In this document: piece by piece, positions 9,850 to 18,939 of the stretch
How the letters are laid out: the number at the start of each line of letters is the position of its first letter
How positions within the stretch are numbered: position 1 is the first letter of the stretch
Source: Polaribacter batillariae
Lineage (GTDB): Bacteria > Bacteroidota > Bacteroidia > Flavobacteriales > Flavobacteriaceae
Length of the DNA stretch: 64,000 bases
Reading direction: 5' to 3'
Assembly (NCBI RefSeq): GCF_017498485.1
Contig: NZ_CP071795.1
Coordinates: 1,302,001 to 1,366,000 of the forward strand
Made by a program: the position numbers and the translations under genes
Notes under the pieces: generated by a model
Database searches by the model: none
Told to the model about the DNA's origin: nothing
Seen by the model: only the letters and a program-made list of their open reading frames with translations

Positions 9850-10893
9850 ATGTCACAATATAAATGCATACTCTTAATCTTAATTTTTGCTCTTTCCTGC
9901 AAAACAGACAAGGATAATACGAATAGAAAAGAAAGTAAGATTGATTTGGAAATTGATACAGATAAATCGCTATCTCTAATTTCAAAAGTTGACACTATTT
10001 TTGACACCAATGCACCTAAAAGAATAACAAGGAATATCAAATTGGATAGTCAAGGAAACTTACTAATTGCAGCTTATGACGATATAATTAGATACAATGG
10101 AGATTCATTTAGTCTATTAAACAAACCCGAGAGTTTAAAAAGCTGGTATGCATTTGATGTTTTAGAAGATAGTAAAGGGAATATTTGGATAGCAAGTGAC
10201 CAATCAGGAGTATTTCGGATTGATTCTCAAACTGGTACTGTTAAAAATTTTACGACAGAAGATGGACTCGGCCATTTAAGAAATATGTGCATTTATGAAG
10301 ACAAGGATGGAAATATTTGGGTAGGTGGCCAAGGAGGTTTGAGTAAATATGACGGAATAAAGTTTAGGAATTTTACAATCAAAGACGGATTACCTCATAA
10401 TGACATTAACACAATTCTTGAGGATAATAAAGGAAATATTTGGTTTGGGACAAGAGGAAATGCGGGACTTTTCAATGGACATACATTTTCTGAATTAAAA
10501 AATAATGAGGGCAAATCATTTTTCAATGTTTGGTCAATCATTGAGGACAAATCAGATAATGTATGGTTAGTTGATAGTAGTGGTCTTTGGAAATATAGTA
10601 ATGAGACCTTTATTTATAAAAAACAAAATGTTTGGAAAATTTACGAGGATTCGAAACGTGATTTTTGGCATACAGGAATGCTTAATGGAGGAGCTTCGAC
10701 GCTCAAGCATATTGAAGGAGACACAATAAACAATAACGATTTTGATGTGACGGAGGTTTTTAAATCAGAAAAAATGTTTTTTGGAATAGTGGAAGATAAA
10801 AAAGGTAATATATGGATAGGTGGTGGAGATGGAATTTGGTTATACAATGGTAAAACTGTTGAATATTACACAGGAACTAAAAAAATAAAATAA
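9850..10893 (+). CDS. Beta-propeller (reg_prop-repeat) lipoprotein
   Basis: 347 aa. A lipoprotein signal ends at the lipobox ALSC (C17), so the protein is probably anchored in the outer or inner membrane. At least five repeats of the two-component-regulator propeller type follow, seen as ED(S/K)KGNIW(I/V/F)(A/G) blocks near residues 110, 155, 195, 230 and 315. In full-size proteins such repeats form the periplasmic sensor of hybrid two-component systems; here no kinase or membrane segment follows, so it is a free-standing propeller of unknown ligand. It starts 24 nt after the cassette boundary and depends on read-through transcription. Confidence 0.75.
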   Translation: MSQYKCILLILIFALSCKTDKDNTNRKESKIDLEIDTDKSLSLISKVDTIFDTNAPKRITRNIKLDSQGNLLIAAYDDIIRYNGDSFSLLNKPESLKSWYAFDVLEDSKGNIWIASDQSGVFRIDSQTGTVKNFTTEDGLGHLRNMCIYEDKDGNIWVGGQGGLSKYDGIKFRNFTIKDGLPHNDINTILEDNKGNIWFGTRGNAGLFNGHTFSELKNNEGKSFFNVWSIIEDKSDNVWLVDSSGLWKYSNETFIYKKQNVWKIYEDSKRDFWHTGMLNGGASTLKHIEGDTINNNDFDVTEVFKSEKMFFGIVEDKKGNIWIGGGDGIWLYNGKTVEYYTGTKKIK

Positions 10894-10898
10894 CTACC

Positions 10899-11028
10899 GC
10901 CAACAATGGCTATAAGTAATTGCTTGTTCTCGCCTACTTCTGAAAATCCTCGCAGATTTTCAGTTTGGTGTGTACTTGCAAAGTTAACTGCTAAACCACG
11001 CAACTACTCATAGCCGAGACCGTTAGCC
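10899..11028 (+). other. attC site of propeller cassette (cassette 14, 9826-11022)
   Basis: R'' GCCAAC (extended CTACCGCCAAC mirrors the cassette start TTGGCGGTAAT), L'' GGCTATAAGTAATTGC, L' GCAACTACTCATAGCC, R' GTTAGCC. Its stem is that of the PLD-cassette attC but the loop differs. Confidence 0.85.
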
Positions 11029-11040
11029 GTAATTTAAGAA

Positions 11041-12123
11041 ATGAACGAAATAATCAACAATTTAACAAGAGACAATCATTTGCAAAAACTATTAATGAGT
11101 TTTGAAAATGCAATTGATATTCTTATCGTTAGTCCATTCATTTCAAACTCTTTTGACTTTTTCCCTTTTGCAAAATTGAAAAGAATTAAACGGTTGACAA
11201 TAATAACAACTCTTAAACCTAAAGATTTAGACCAATACTCTAAAGTTCCTTTTTTCAAACAATTATTTGAATTTTGTAATAACTCTAATATTGAATTGAA
11301 TCTTTTGATTGAAAACTCATTGCACGGAAAAGTTTATATTTCAAAATATGAAAATGGAGCTTCAGAAGCTATAATAACTTCAGCAAATTTTACAAACAAT
11401 GGTTTAAGATTAAATAACGAATGGGGAACTAAAATTAGTAACCAAGAAAAAATATCCGAACTTGAAAATGGAATTTTAAGCAAGGTAATTTTGGAGCCAT
11501 TAAAAGAAAAAGATATTGACCATTTTTTAGAACTGATTGCTAAAAACCCGAAAAAGGGAACTAATAGTAATCCAACAGATTTAGATTTAAGCAAGCAAAT
11601 AGAATTAAAAGAGAATCCGTTTTTAGTTGAAAAAAATGTTAACTACTGGCTTAAACCGATTGGAGTTAGTGGAGACATAATTCCTTGGGATAGGGAATTT
11701 GATGAAATTGACAGCGATTTACATTTTTCCAAATTGAGACCAAAAGGAGTTAAAAAGAATGACATTCTCATTTGCTATGCAGTTGGACATTCAAATATTC
11801 TTTCAATCTATAAGGTCAAATCAGAAGTAAAATATACCGGAAATGAAAATGACAGATGGCCATACTATGTGATTGGAGAAAATCTAACACCTTTTTATGG
11901 ACAAAATTGGAATTCTCAAAACATTACAATTACAAACCAAAAGAATGAAGTGATTAAACAAGGAAAATTCAATGTCACACCAAGCGGGAAAAATAGTTTT
12001 GGGAGTTTAATGCGTGGTGCAGACAAATTAAGACTGACACCTGAATTTGGGGAATATTTGATTGAAAAAATAGCAAAAATTGATAACGAAATAAAAACTA
12101 CGGCTAACAATGGCTATAAGTAA
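11041..12123 (+). CDS. PLD-family nuclease with EVE/PUA-like C-terminal domain (copy 2 of 3)
   Basis: The protein is identical to the one at 656-1738 (see there for domains). It lies in cassette 15 (11023-12226, 1204 bp), and the flanking cassette DNA also matches by eye, so the copies are very recent. Here it follows the propeller cassette and precedes a family D-B pair. Identical genes in different positions could be driven at different levels, since they have no promoter of their own. Confidence 0.75.
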   Translation: MNEIINNLTRDNHLQKLLMSFENAIDILIVSPFISNSFDFFPFAKLKRIKRLTIITTLKPKDLDQYSKVPFFKQLFEFCNNSNIELNLLIENSLHGKVYISKYENGASEAIITSANFTNNGLRLNNEWGTKISNQEKISELENGILSKVILEPLKEKDIDHFLELIAKNPKKGTNSNPTDLDLSKQIELKENPFLVEKNVNYWLKPIGVSGDIIPWDREFDEIDSDLHFSKLRPKGVKKNDILICYAVGHSNILSIYKVKSEVKYTGNENDRWPYYVIGENLTPFYGQNWNSQNITITNQKNEVIKQGKFNVTPSGKNSFGSLMRGADKLRLTPEFGEYLIEKIAKIDNEIKTTANNGYK

Positions 12124-12232
12124 TTGCTTGTTCTCGCCTACTTCTGAAAATCCGCGCGGATTTTCAGTTTGGTGTGTACTTGTAAAGTTAAGTACTAACC
12201 CACGCAACTACTCATAGCCGAGACCGTTGGCA
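12102..12232 (+). other. attC site of PLD cassette copy 2 (cassette 15)
   Basis: Same sequence as 1717-1847 apart from R' (GTTGGCA), which belongs to the next cassette's start. Confidence 0.85.
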
Positions 12233-12685
12233 TTCATAGCCCATTCAAACTCCGAAAAGTGAATTTATAGTTTGGAAAAACTTGAATTTTAATGAGAAAA
12301 ACTGAAAAATGCGGAACACTCTCTCGCTCGCAAAATTTTGAGAAATTGAGAAAAAATGAACTAAAAAATGCTTGAATTTACTCAAATCCTGAAAATCAGT
12401 TTCGCGGAATGCTTACTCAAACGCTGAATTTAAGAAACTTGCAGAATTGAGTAAATGCGGAAAATCAGAATTGCGGAAAATTCATTCTAATGCTGAATCA
12501 AAAACTTGGCGGAATAATCACTAAAAAACAGAATTATAAACTAAAAAAAACTACGAAATGCCAACACCGCTTATAAAAAATTGCTACTTTTAGCCTTATC
12601 AAAATTAGTTGCTTTTTTGCCTACTGCTGAATTTCCTTCGGAAATTCCTCGCAGACAAAATCGCAACTTTCCATAAACAAATACG
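12227..12685 (+). repeat. ORF-less cassette, family D copy 4 (cassette 16)
   Basis: 459 bp copy of 3790-4248; attC 12559-12691. Confidence 0.8.
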
Positions 12686-13195
12686 TTGTAAAAAACTGGC
12701 TGAATCGCGCCAAAAACAAATCAGTTCTCCAAAAATAACTTTTAGTTTTTTACCGTTTCGAAATCTGAAAAAAAATTGAATCCAAAAATGCGGAACACTC
12801 TCTCGCTCGCAAAATTCAGGCGGAATTTTGCAAACGATTAAAACTATAAAATACTGAAAATCAAATACTAAAGAAATTTTACTCAAATCCTGAAAATCAT
12901 TTTGGGGGAATGCTTACTCAAACGCTGAATTTAGAAAGTTGGCTGAATTGAGCAAAATCTGAAAAATCCTAAGCGTGAAAAAATCACTCAAAACGGAATT
13001 TATAACTGAATGAAAAAGTGAGAATTTTAAAAACTGAAAAATAAATTACGGAAAATTAAACCCGCTTTTTACAACACCGCTTATAAAAAATTGCTACTTT
13101 TAGCCTTATCAAAATTAGTTGCTTTTTTGCCTACTGCTGAATTTCCTTCGGAAATTCCTCGCAGACAAAATCGCAACTTTCCATAAACAAATACG
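12686..13195 (+). repeat. ORF-less cassette, family B copy 4 (cassette 17)
   Basis: 510 bp copy of 9316-9825 whose attC loop (13069-13201) carries the family D version (CCTTATCAAAATTAG) instead of CCTCATCAAAGTTGG, so the attC is a mosaic. Confidence 0.8.
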
Positions 13196-13220
13196 TTAGC
13201 CACAAGCAAACCAAGACCTT

Positions 13221-14390
13221 ATGAAAATAGCGTTCCATTTTGACTCACAACACGAATCGCTAGCGACTTTCTACGGACTCGATTTACAAGAAAAAATTTT
13301 TAGACTAATTTTAAATCATAGAAACCTATCTGCCAACTCAAAAGTTTTTGTTGGAGACTTGCTAATGATGATGATAGCAAGAGATAAAACAACAATCAGC
13401 GAAACTCAATTTTCATACTCGTTTAATGAAGAAAAATATTTGAATGTGTTCTATCATTGGGCAAATCCTCAAAATGTCACGTGGAAAAGATACTCTGAAG
13501 AAAATATTGAACATTCTTTCGGAAAAGATATTTACGTGATTTGCTTTGAAAGTATAGACCTAAAAACTGCTGAATATCTTAATACTGAACTAGAAAATAA
13601 TCCAGCTTACCTCGGAGCTCTCGAAGTTGATGACTCATCCGAAATTCATTGGATTCTTTATAGTCAATCATTAATTGCACTAGGTCGAATTCACAACGAT
13701 GAATTCAACTTATTTCATCAACCAGAAGATGACACAGAGGACTTATTGATTAACGATTACGAAACCTTTGGTTTTAAAAAAATAAATCCAGAATCCTTAA
13801 ATGGACGTTACACAATATTTGATACTTATTCGAATTTTGAAGAGGCAAGAAGAATAGCGGAATGGAAAAGAAATTCAGGCGGGCTTTTAGCTTTTATTGC
13901 GGATGAAATAGTTTCAAAACTTTCTGACATTGCGCCTGATATTGGCAACAAATTATGGTCTGCACTTAAAACATTTGAGGATTCTGAAACTAATGAACAG
14001 CTTGCCCAAGTAACCGCTTCTTGCCGAAGAATTTTCGAATATGTAGTCGATTGTATATTCCCACCATCAGATGAAAAAATGGATGGTCATTCTTTAAAAG
14101 CTGATAAATATAAGAATCGCCTTTTTGCATATGCAGATACTTCGAGAAAGAGCAGTACAAACATTGATTTGATTGTCGCCACAACCAAAACTTTATTTGA
14201 ACAATGGGATAAACTGAATAGTTTAGCGAATAAAGGAGTGCATAGTGAAGTATTTCGAGCCGAAACCAGACGATGTCTATTAAGGACAATAATGTTATTA
14301 GACGACATAGTTTCTTTAAAAGAAAAACCATTTGACATAAAGCCAAATTTGAACTTTGATGATATATTCGGCAAAAATGCCAGTGGCTAA
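13221..14390 (+). CDS. Unknown protein with HEPN-like C-terminal helical region
   Basis: 389 aa, no signal peptide. I do not recognise the N-terminal 220 residues. Residues about 230-375 are helical, with a DIGNKLWSALKTF ... CRRIFEYVVDCIFPP ... LANKGVHSEVFRAETRRCLLRT pattern. The N-K-G-V-H-(S/A)-E string is common in the C-terminal helical domains of abortive-infection (AbiJ-like) and other HEPN-type proteins, although the RNase motif Rx4-6H is not evident. A role in phage defence is an inference from this resemblance and from the neighbours. It starts 25 nt into the cassette and its stop lies inside the attC. Confidence 0.6.
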   Translation: MKIAFHFDSQHESLATFYGLDLQEKIFRLILNHRNLSANSKVFVGDLLMMMIARDKTTISETQFSYSFNEEKYLNVFYHWANPQNVTWKRYSEENIEHSFGKDIYVICFESIDLKTAEYLNTELENNPAYLGALEVDDSSEIHWILYSQSLIALGRIHNDEFNLFHQPEDDTEDLLINDYETFGFKKINPESLNGRYTIFDTYSNFEEARRIAEWKRNSGGLLAFIADEIVSKLSDIAPDIGNKLWSALKTFEDSETNEQLAQVTASCRRIFEYVVDCIFPPSDEKMDGHSLKADKYKNRLFAYADTSRKSSTNIDLIVATTKTLFEQWDKLNSLANKGVHSEVFRAETRRCLLRTIMLLDDIVSLKEKPFDIKPNLNFDDIFGKNASG

Positions 14391-14583
14391 CAATGTATAT
14401 AAAAAATAGCGCAAGTCATTGCTAATACAAAGGTTTGGGCATTTGTGGAAAGTCGCCAAATTTTTAAATTTGACGATTTCCAGTGAAAAAATAAATAGTA
14501 AAATTTAAAAATTCGGCTTGTGTTTAATCCGAAAAGTAACAGTTTGTTTTCAGCGCTACTTTTCATATACGGAGCCGTTAGCC
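14385..14583 (+). other. attC site of cassette 18 (13196-14577)
   Basis: A long (199 bp) site: R'' GGCTAAC (extended CAGTGGCTAAC mirrors start TTAGCCAC), a large bubble and R' GTTAGCC. It is closely related to the attC of the DUF91 cassette (26025-26224). Confidence 0.8.
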
Positions 14584-14595
14584 GTAATTTAAGAA

Positions 14596-15678
14596 ATGAA
14601 CGAAATAATCAACAATTTAACAAGAGACAATCATTTGCAAAAACTATTAATGAGTTTTGAAAATGCAATTGATATTCTTATCGTTAGTCCATTCATTTCA
14701 AACTCTTTTGACTTTTTCCCTTTTGCAAAATTGAAAAGAATTAAACGGTTGACAATAATAACAACTCTTAAACCTAAAGATTTAGACCAATACTCTAAAG
14801 TTCCTTTTTTCAAACAATTATTTGAATTTTGTAATAACTCTAATATTGAATTGAATCTTTTGATTGAAAACTCATTGCACGGAAAAGTTTATATTTCAAA
14901 ATATGAAAATGGAGCTTCAGAAGCTATAATAACTTCAGCAAATTTTACAAACAATGGTTTAAGATTAAATAACGAATGGGGAACTAAAATTAGTAACCAA
15001 GAAAAAATATCCGAACTTGAAAATGGAATTTTAAGCAAGGTAATTTTGGAGCCATTAAAAGAAAAAGATATTGACCATTTTTTAGAACTGATTGCTAAAA
15101 ACCCGAAAAAGGGAACTAATAGTAATCCAACAGATTTAGATTTAAGCAAGCAAATAGAATTAAAAGAGAATCCGTTTTTAGTTGAAAAAAATGTTAACTA
15201 CTGGCTTAAACCGATTGGAGTTAGTGGAGACATAATTCCTTGGGATAGGGAATTTGATGAAATTGACAGCGATTTACATTTTTCCAAATTGAGACCAAAA
15301 GGAGTTAAAAAGAATGACATTCTCATTTGCTATGCAGTTGGACATTCAAATATTCTTTCAATCTATAAGGTCAAATCAGAAGTAAAATATACCGGAAATG
15401 AAAATGACAGATGGCCATACTATGTGATTGGAGAAAATCTAACACCTTTTTATGGACAAAATTGGAATTCTCAAAACATTACAATTACAAACCAAAAGAA
15501 TGAAGTGATTAAACAAGGAAAATTCAATGTCACACCAAGCGGGAAAAATAGTTTTGGGAGTTTAATGCGTGGTGCAGACAAATTAAGACTGACACCTGAA
15601 TTTGGGGAATATTTGATTGAAAAAATAGCAAAAATTGATAACGAAATAAAAACTACGGCTAACAATGGCTATAAGTAA
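14596..15678 (+). CDS. PLD-family nuclease with EVE/PUA-like C-terminal domain (copy 3 of 3)
   Basis: Identical protein to 656-1738 and 11041-12123, in cassette 19 (14578-15781). Its next neighbour is the unknown secreted protein cassette. Three unchanged copies within 14 kb point to repeated cassette excision and re-insertion or to segmental duplication. Confidence 0.75.
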   Translation: MNEIINNLTRDNHLQKLLMSFENAIDILIVSPFISNSFDFFPFAKLKRIKRLTIITTLKPKDLDQYSKVPFFKQLFEFCNNSNIELNLLIENSLHGKVYISKYENGASEAIITSANFTNNGLRLNNEWGTKISNQEKISELENGILSKVILEPLKEKDIDHFLELIAKNPKKGTNSNPTDLDLSKQIELKENPFLVEKNVNYWLKPIGVSGDIIPWDREFDEIDSDLHFSKLRPKGVKKNDILICYAVGHSNILSIYKVKSEVKYTGNENDRWPYYVIGENLTPFYGQNWNSQNITITNQKNEVIKQGKFNVTPSGKNSFGSLMRGADKLRLTPEFGEYLIEKIAKIDNEIKTTANNGYK

Positions 15679-15787
15679 TTGCTTGTTCTCGCCTACTTCT
15701 GAAAATCCGCGCGGATTTTCAGTTTGGTGTGTACTTGTAAAGTTAAGTACTAACCCACGCAACTACTCATAGCCGAGACCGTTGTGC
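15657..15787 (+). other. attC site of PLD cassette copy 3 (cassette 19)
   Basis: Same sequence as 1717-1847 with R' GTTGTGC from the following cassette. Confidence 0.85.
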
Positions 15788-15807
15788 AACATTTCAAGCA
15801 AGATTGA

Positions 15808-16479
15808 ATGAATAAGGTAATTTCAACATTGATACTTATTTCCATTCCGATTTTATCCACCGGACAGAATTTAATTGACAGTCTCGAGTCAAAGGCCATC
15901 AATAATCAGAAACCCGAAAAATGGAATCTGGAACTTTTGGAGATGTACAAAGAAAATGCCGAGGGCGAAAAAACGGAGCCCCTGCATGACTTCGCCTTCC
16001 CCGTGGAGGAATATGACTACTATGTTTTTACCAAACCGTTCCACTTTCAAATCGGAGATTCACATTTTTCCGGAATCGCATTTGGAGAAAATAGAGAGAT
16101 ATCGAAGGGCAAATACGAATTTAAACATGAAATGGCCATAATTTTTCATACCGGAGAACAAGACATCCAAATCAATGGTCAGGCATCTTCCCGCAATTAC
16201 CCATATTTATTAGGTCAAGGACAGATCGGACTAGAAAATGTATTTGACTTTATCGGTATCAAAAGCGTCAAAGAGGATTCGGGTTACATTTTGGTAAATC
16301 TCAAAACATTTGACTTGCGCTTTGGGCAGACGGTCATAATATTTCCGAACAAAGACAATTCATTTTACTACCTACAATCAAGAGAAGAACCGGAAACGGA
16401 CAAAAAATTCGACGAATTCATTGATAGATTAAAAAAAGATGACCGAATACCCGAGATGATTGAACTCCGGACTAAATAA
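15808..16479 (+). CDS. Secreted protein of unknown function
   Basis: 223 aa with an N-terminal signal peptide (MNKVISTLILISIPILSTGQ, cleavage probable near residue 20). The rest looks beta-rich and soluble and carries no motif I know. Its codon use is visibly more GC-rich (CCGGAGAAC, GAGGGCGAAAAAACGGAGCC) than its neighbours, which suggests arrival from another lineage. It starts 26 nt into cassette 20 (15782-17934), whose attC is split by an IS110 element. Confidence 0.65.
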   Translation: MNKVISTLILISIPILSTGQNLIDSLESKAINNQKPEKWNLELLEMYKENAEGEKTEPLHDFAFPVEEYDYYVFTKPFHFQIGDSHFSGIAFGENREISKGKYEFKHEMAIIFHTGEQDIQINGQASSRNYPYLLGQGQIGLENVFDFIGIKSVKEDSGYILVNLKTFDLRFGQTVIIFPNKDNSFYYLQSREEPETDKKFDEFIDRLKKDDRIPEMIELRTK

Positions 16480-16632
16480 ACCGGTGACGCCTATCGAAAA
16501 TTCATACATTAAAAATATAAATACAAAGAATTTGCTACGTGATTACTTTGATTGAAACCTTTACAAACAACTATAACAGGAGAAAAAACGTTGCACAACA
16601 AAGTACTGTGGTAAAAAACAAGTAAAAACTCA

Positions 16633-17604
16633 TTAATTTTTTACGAAAGTACTTTTATAATTTTCATCATATATTAATCCTGATTTTGCTATTGCAAAGA
16701 CCTGTTTTAGTAGTTTATTACAGACTGCGATTAAGGCTAATTTTTTGCTCTTTCCCTTGGCTACGATTCGTTGATAAAGATCTCGACAAGCCTTGTTGTA
16801 TTTGCACGCATTAAAACTACACATAAACAATAAATTTCTTAGTTTTTGATTCCCTATTTTACTTATTCTCGATCGTCCTTTTACACTACTACCACTTTGT
16901 CTAATTGTTGGCGTTAGACCTGCATAACTACACAATTCACTACCACTCGTAAAACGCTCAAATCCATCGGTTAAAACTACTAACATTAAAGAGGTTTTGG
17001 GACCAATGCCTGGGATGCTTTTTAAACGTGTTAAAACATCGTTATGAACTTCTTTTACTAAAATTAATAGGTCTTCTTCTATCGTTTTTATTTCTTTCTC
17101 AACATGTTTTAAACTGCGTTTTAAAGACCTCACAACAGATTTACTTGGTGTACCTAAAACGGCTTCGCCATGTAATTTATTTTTCAGCATAGTGCTCTGC
17201 TTTGTATATGCTGAAAGGGTTCTTGTCATTTGTAAACATTCCAGCTGATGTTTAGAATTGCCTTTCCACAACTTTAATTTAACCTGCTTTGCATACTCAC
17301 AAATTAGTTTAGAATCGCTCTTATCTGTCTTTATTTTAGACAATTTCATTTGAATAAAACGTTTTACCGATAATGGATTTTCTACCGATAATTTAAAACC
17401 TTTTTCTTGTAAATAATAGGCTAATTGGTAATGATAATAACCGGTAGCTTCCATCACGCAATGACTCTTTAAATCTAATAATTTTACAAACTTTTTAAAG
17501 CCTGTTAAATTGTTTTTAAACTGGTAATAATTGCCATCTGAATCTGTGACATCAAAAAATAAATGACTGATGTCTATTCCAAAATATTTAATATCTTTAT
17601 TCAT
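16633..17604 (-). CDS. IS110-family DEDD recombinase/transposase
   Basis: 323 aa. The N-terminal RuvC-like DEDD domain shows D11 (FGIDIS), E52 (VMEATGYY), D94 and D97 (KTDKSDSK). The C-terminal transposase_20 domain has IPGIGPKTSLML, CSYAGLTP and RQSGSSVKG with the conserved catalytic Ser. IS110 recombinases act with a bridge RNA made from the element's non-coding end, which selects donor and target (recent family knowledge). The full reading frame is open, so this copy could serve the frameshifted copy at 31086 in trans. Confidence 0.9.
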   Translation of the reverse strand: MNKDIKYFGIDISHLFFDVTDSDGNYYQFKNNLTGFKKFVKLLDLKSHCVMEATGYYHYQLAYYLQEKGFKLSVENPLSVKRFIQMKLSKIKTDKSDSKLICEYAKQVKLKLWKGNSKHQLECLQMTRTLSAYTKQSTMLKNKLHGEAVLGTPSKSVVRSLKRSLKHVEKEIKTIEEDLLILVKEVHNDVLTRLKSIPGIGPKTSLMLVVLTDGFERFTSGSELCSYAGLTPTIRQSGSSVKGRSRISKIGNQKLRNLLFMCSFNACKYNKACRDLYQRIVAKGKSKKLALIAVCNKLLKQVFAIAKSGLIYDENYKSTFVKN

Positions 17605-17816
17605 AAATAAATGTTTTTACGAAAGGACATACTACGCGAGTTTCAACGACTTAAAAGCGAGGTCTAAAAGCCTCATAGAACTGTACGAAATCTGTGTAGA
17701 AAAGAGAGGGGATTTTCAATGTTGACGAAGTCTATGCTTCTGCGTGTATATTAACCTTACTCCTCTCTTTTGTCTTTTCTTAATTATGTTCAAATTTAAT
17801 GAATTACAAACTTAAG
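17605..17816 (-). ncRNA. Candidate IS110 bridge RNA region
   Basis: Upstream non-coding end of the element. On the minus strand AAAAGAGAGG pairs with CCTCTCTTTT around a loop of about 50 nt that contains ATATACACG and CAACA. These resemble the target's L'' side (ATATACGG, TTTACACGT) and the complement of its R'' GTTG, as expected of target guides. A second stem-loop (GAGG...CCTC) follows and contains TTTTAAG, similar to the element's CTTAAG end. Assignment is by eye. Confidence 0.5.
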
Positions 17817-17934
17817 ACGTGTAAAAAAATTGCTGGTAAAAGCCTACTTGCGAAAGTCCTCGCGGACTTTCTTGGTTGGTAATTATTTACTAAATTAGTT
17901 GCTTAAAACACGCAACAAACCATATACAACAACG

Positions 17935-18393
17935 TTGGCATTCATAGCCCATTCAAACTCCGAAAAGTGAATTTATAGCTTGGAAAAACTTGAATTTTAA
18001 TGAGAAAAACTGAAAAATGCGGAACACTCTCTCGCCCGCAAAACTTTGAAAAATTGAGAAAAAATGAGCCAAAAAATGCTTGAATTTACTCAAACTCTGA
18101 AAATCAGTTTGGCGGAATGCTTACTCAAACGCTGAATTTAAAAAACTTGCAGAATTGAGTAAATGCGGAAAATCAGAATTGCGGAAAATTCATTCTAATG
18201 CTGAATCAAAAACTTGGCGGAATAATCACTAAAAAACAGAATTATAAACTAAAAAAAACTACGAAATGCCAACACCGCTTATAAAAAATTGCTACTTTTA
18301 GCCTTATCAAAGTTGGTTGCTTTTTTGCCTACTGCTGAATTTCCTTCGGAAATTCCTCGCAGACAAAATCGCAACTTTCCATAAACAAATACG
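17935..18393 (+). repeat. ORF-less cassette, family D copy 5 (cassette 21)
   Basis: 459 bp; more diverged D copy (CTCGCCCGCAAAAC). attC 18267-18399. Confidence 0.8.
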
Positions 18394-18880
18394 TTAGCAA
18401 AAACTGCTGATTTGCGCAAAAAAAGCATAAGTCCTTTAAGCCAGTTTTTCTATCAAAATTGTGATTTTAAACTCTGAATTTTAAAACGAAGGAAAAAGGA
18501 ATTTTAAAAATGTGGAACACTCTCTCGCTCGCAAAATTCAGGCGGAATTTTGCAAATAGTTGGAATTGTAAAACGTGTGAATTCACTCAAACTCTGAAAA
18601 AATTAAAGGCGGAATTCTTACTCAATTTTTGAGTTTAAAACGTTTTCGGAATTAAGCAAAATGCGGAATTAAAATCTTTGCGGAAAATAAAAAAAACGTT
18701 GAAAAAAACATAAAAACACGCATTTGCTAACACCGCTTATAAAAAATTGGGTAATGGTGCCAAAAATAGTTGGTGTTTTTTTCAAAAACATTTACTATTT
18801 TATCGGCATTAATCTGAAGAGGAGATAAGCTCTGCTGAGGAGCAACTTATTAGCAATAAGATTAATCTTATACAGAAATA

Positions 18881-18910
18881 AAAAGGACTTTTATCAGAGT
18901 CCTTTTTTTA
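18881..18910. terminator. Hairpin with T run inside the IS256-like element
   Basis: AAAGGACT/AGTCCTTT stem with a 6-7 nt loop, A-rich on one side and T7 on the other; works in either direction and would shield the transposase. Confidence 0.6.
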
Positions 18911-18939
18911 TTTCTGGTAAGTTGTATGGCTTAAAAAAC

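Larger units (their letters stand above)
16600..17816 (-). mobile_element. IS110-family insertion sequence, copy 1 (intact)
   Basis: The region common to this site and 31053-32268 runs from AAAGTACTGTGG to CTTAAG. No terminal inverted repeats or target duplication are seen, as usual for IS110. Tnp is on the minus strand with about 33 nt after it and 212 nt before it; the long upstream non-coding end is typical of the IS110 (not IS1111) group. Both copies lie directly beside an AAC R'' core. Confidence 0.85.
16593..17940 (+). other. attC site of cassette 20, interrupted by IS110
   Basis: R'' GCACAAC 16593-16599 (extended GTTGCACAAC mirrors start TTGTGCAAC) is separated from the rest (GTGTAAAAAAATTGC ... 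GCAACAAACCATATACAAC, R' GTTGGCA 17934-17940) by the 1217-bp insertion. Confidence 0.8.

Noticed and set aside
9711..10040. 109-aa minus-strand frame over the start of the propeller gene
   Set aside because: Antisense to a well-supported lipoprotein gene and extends into an attC.
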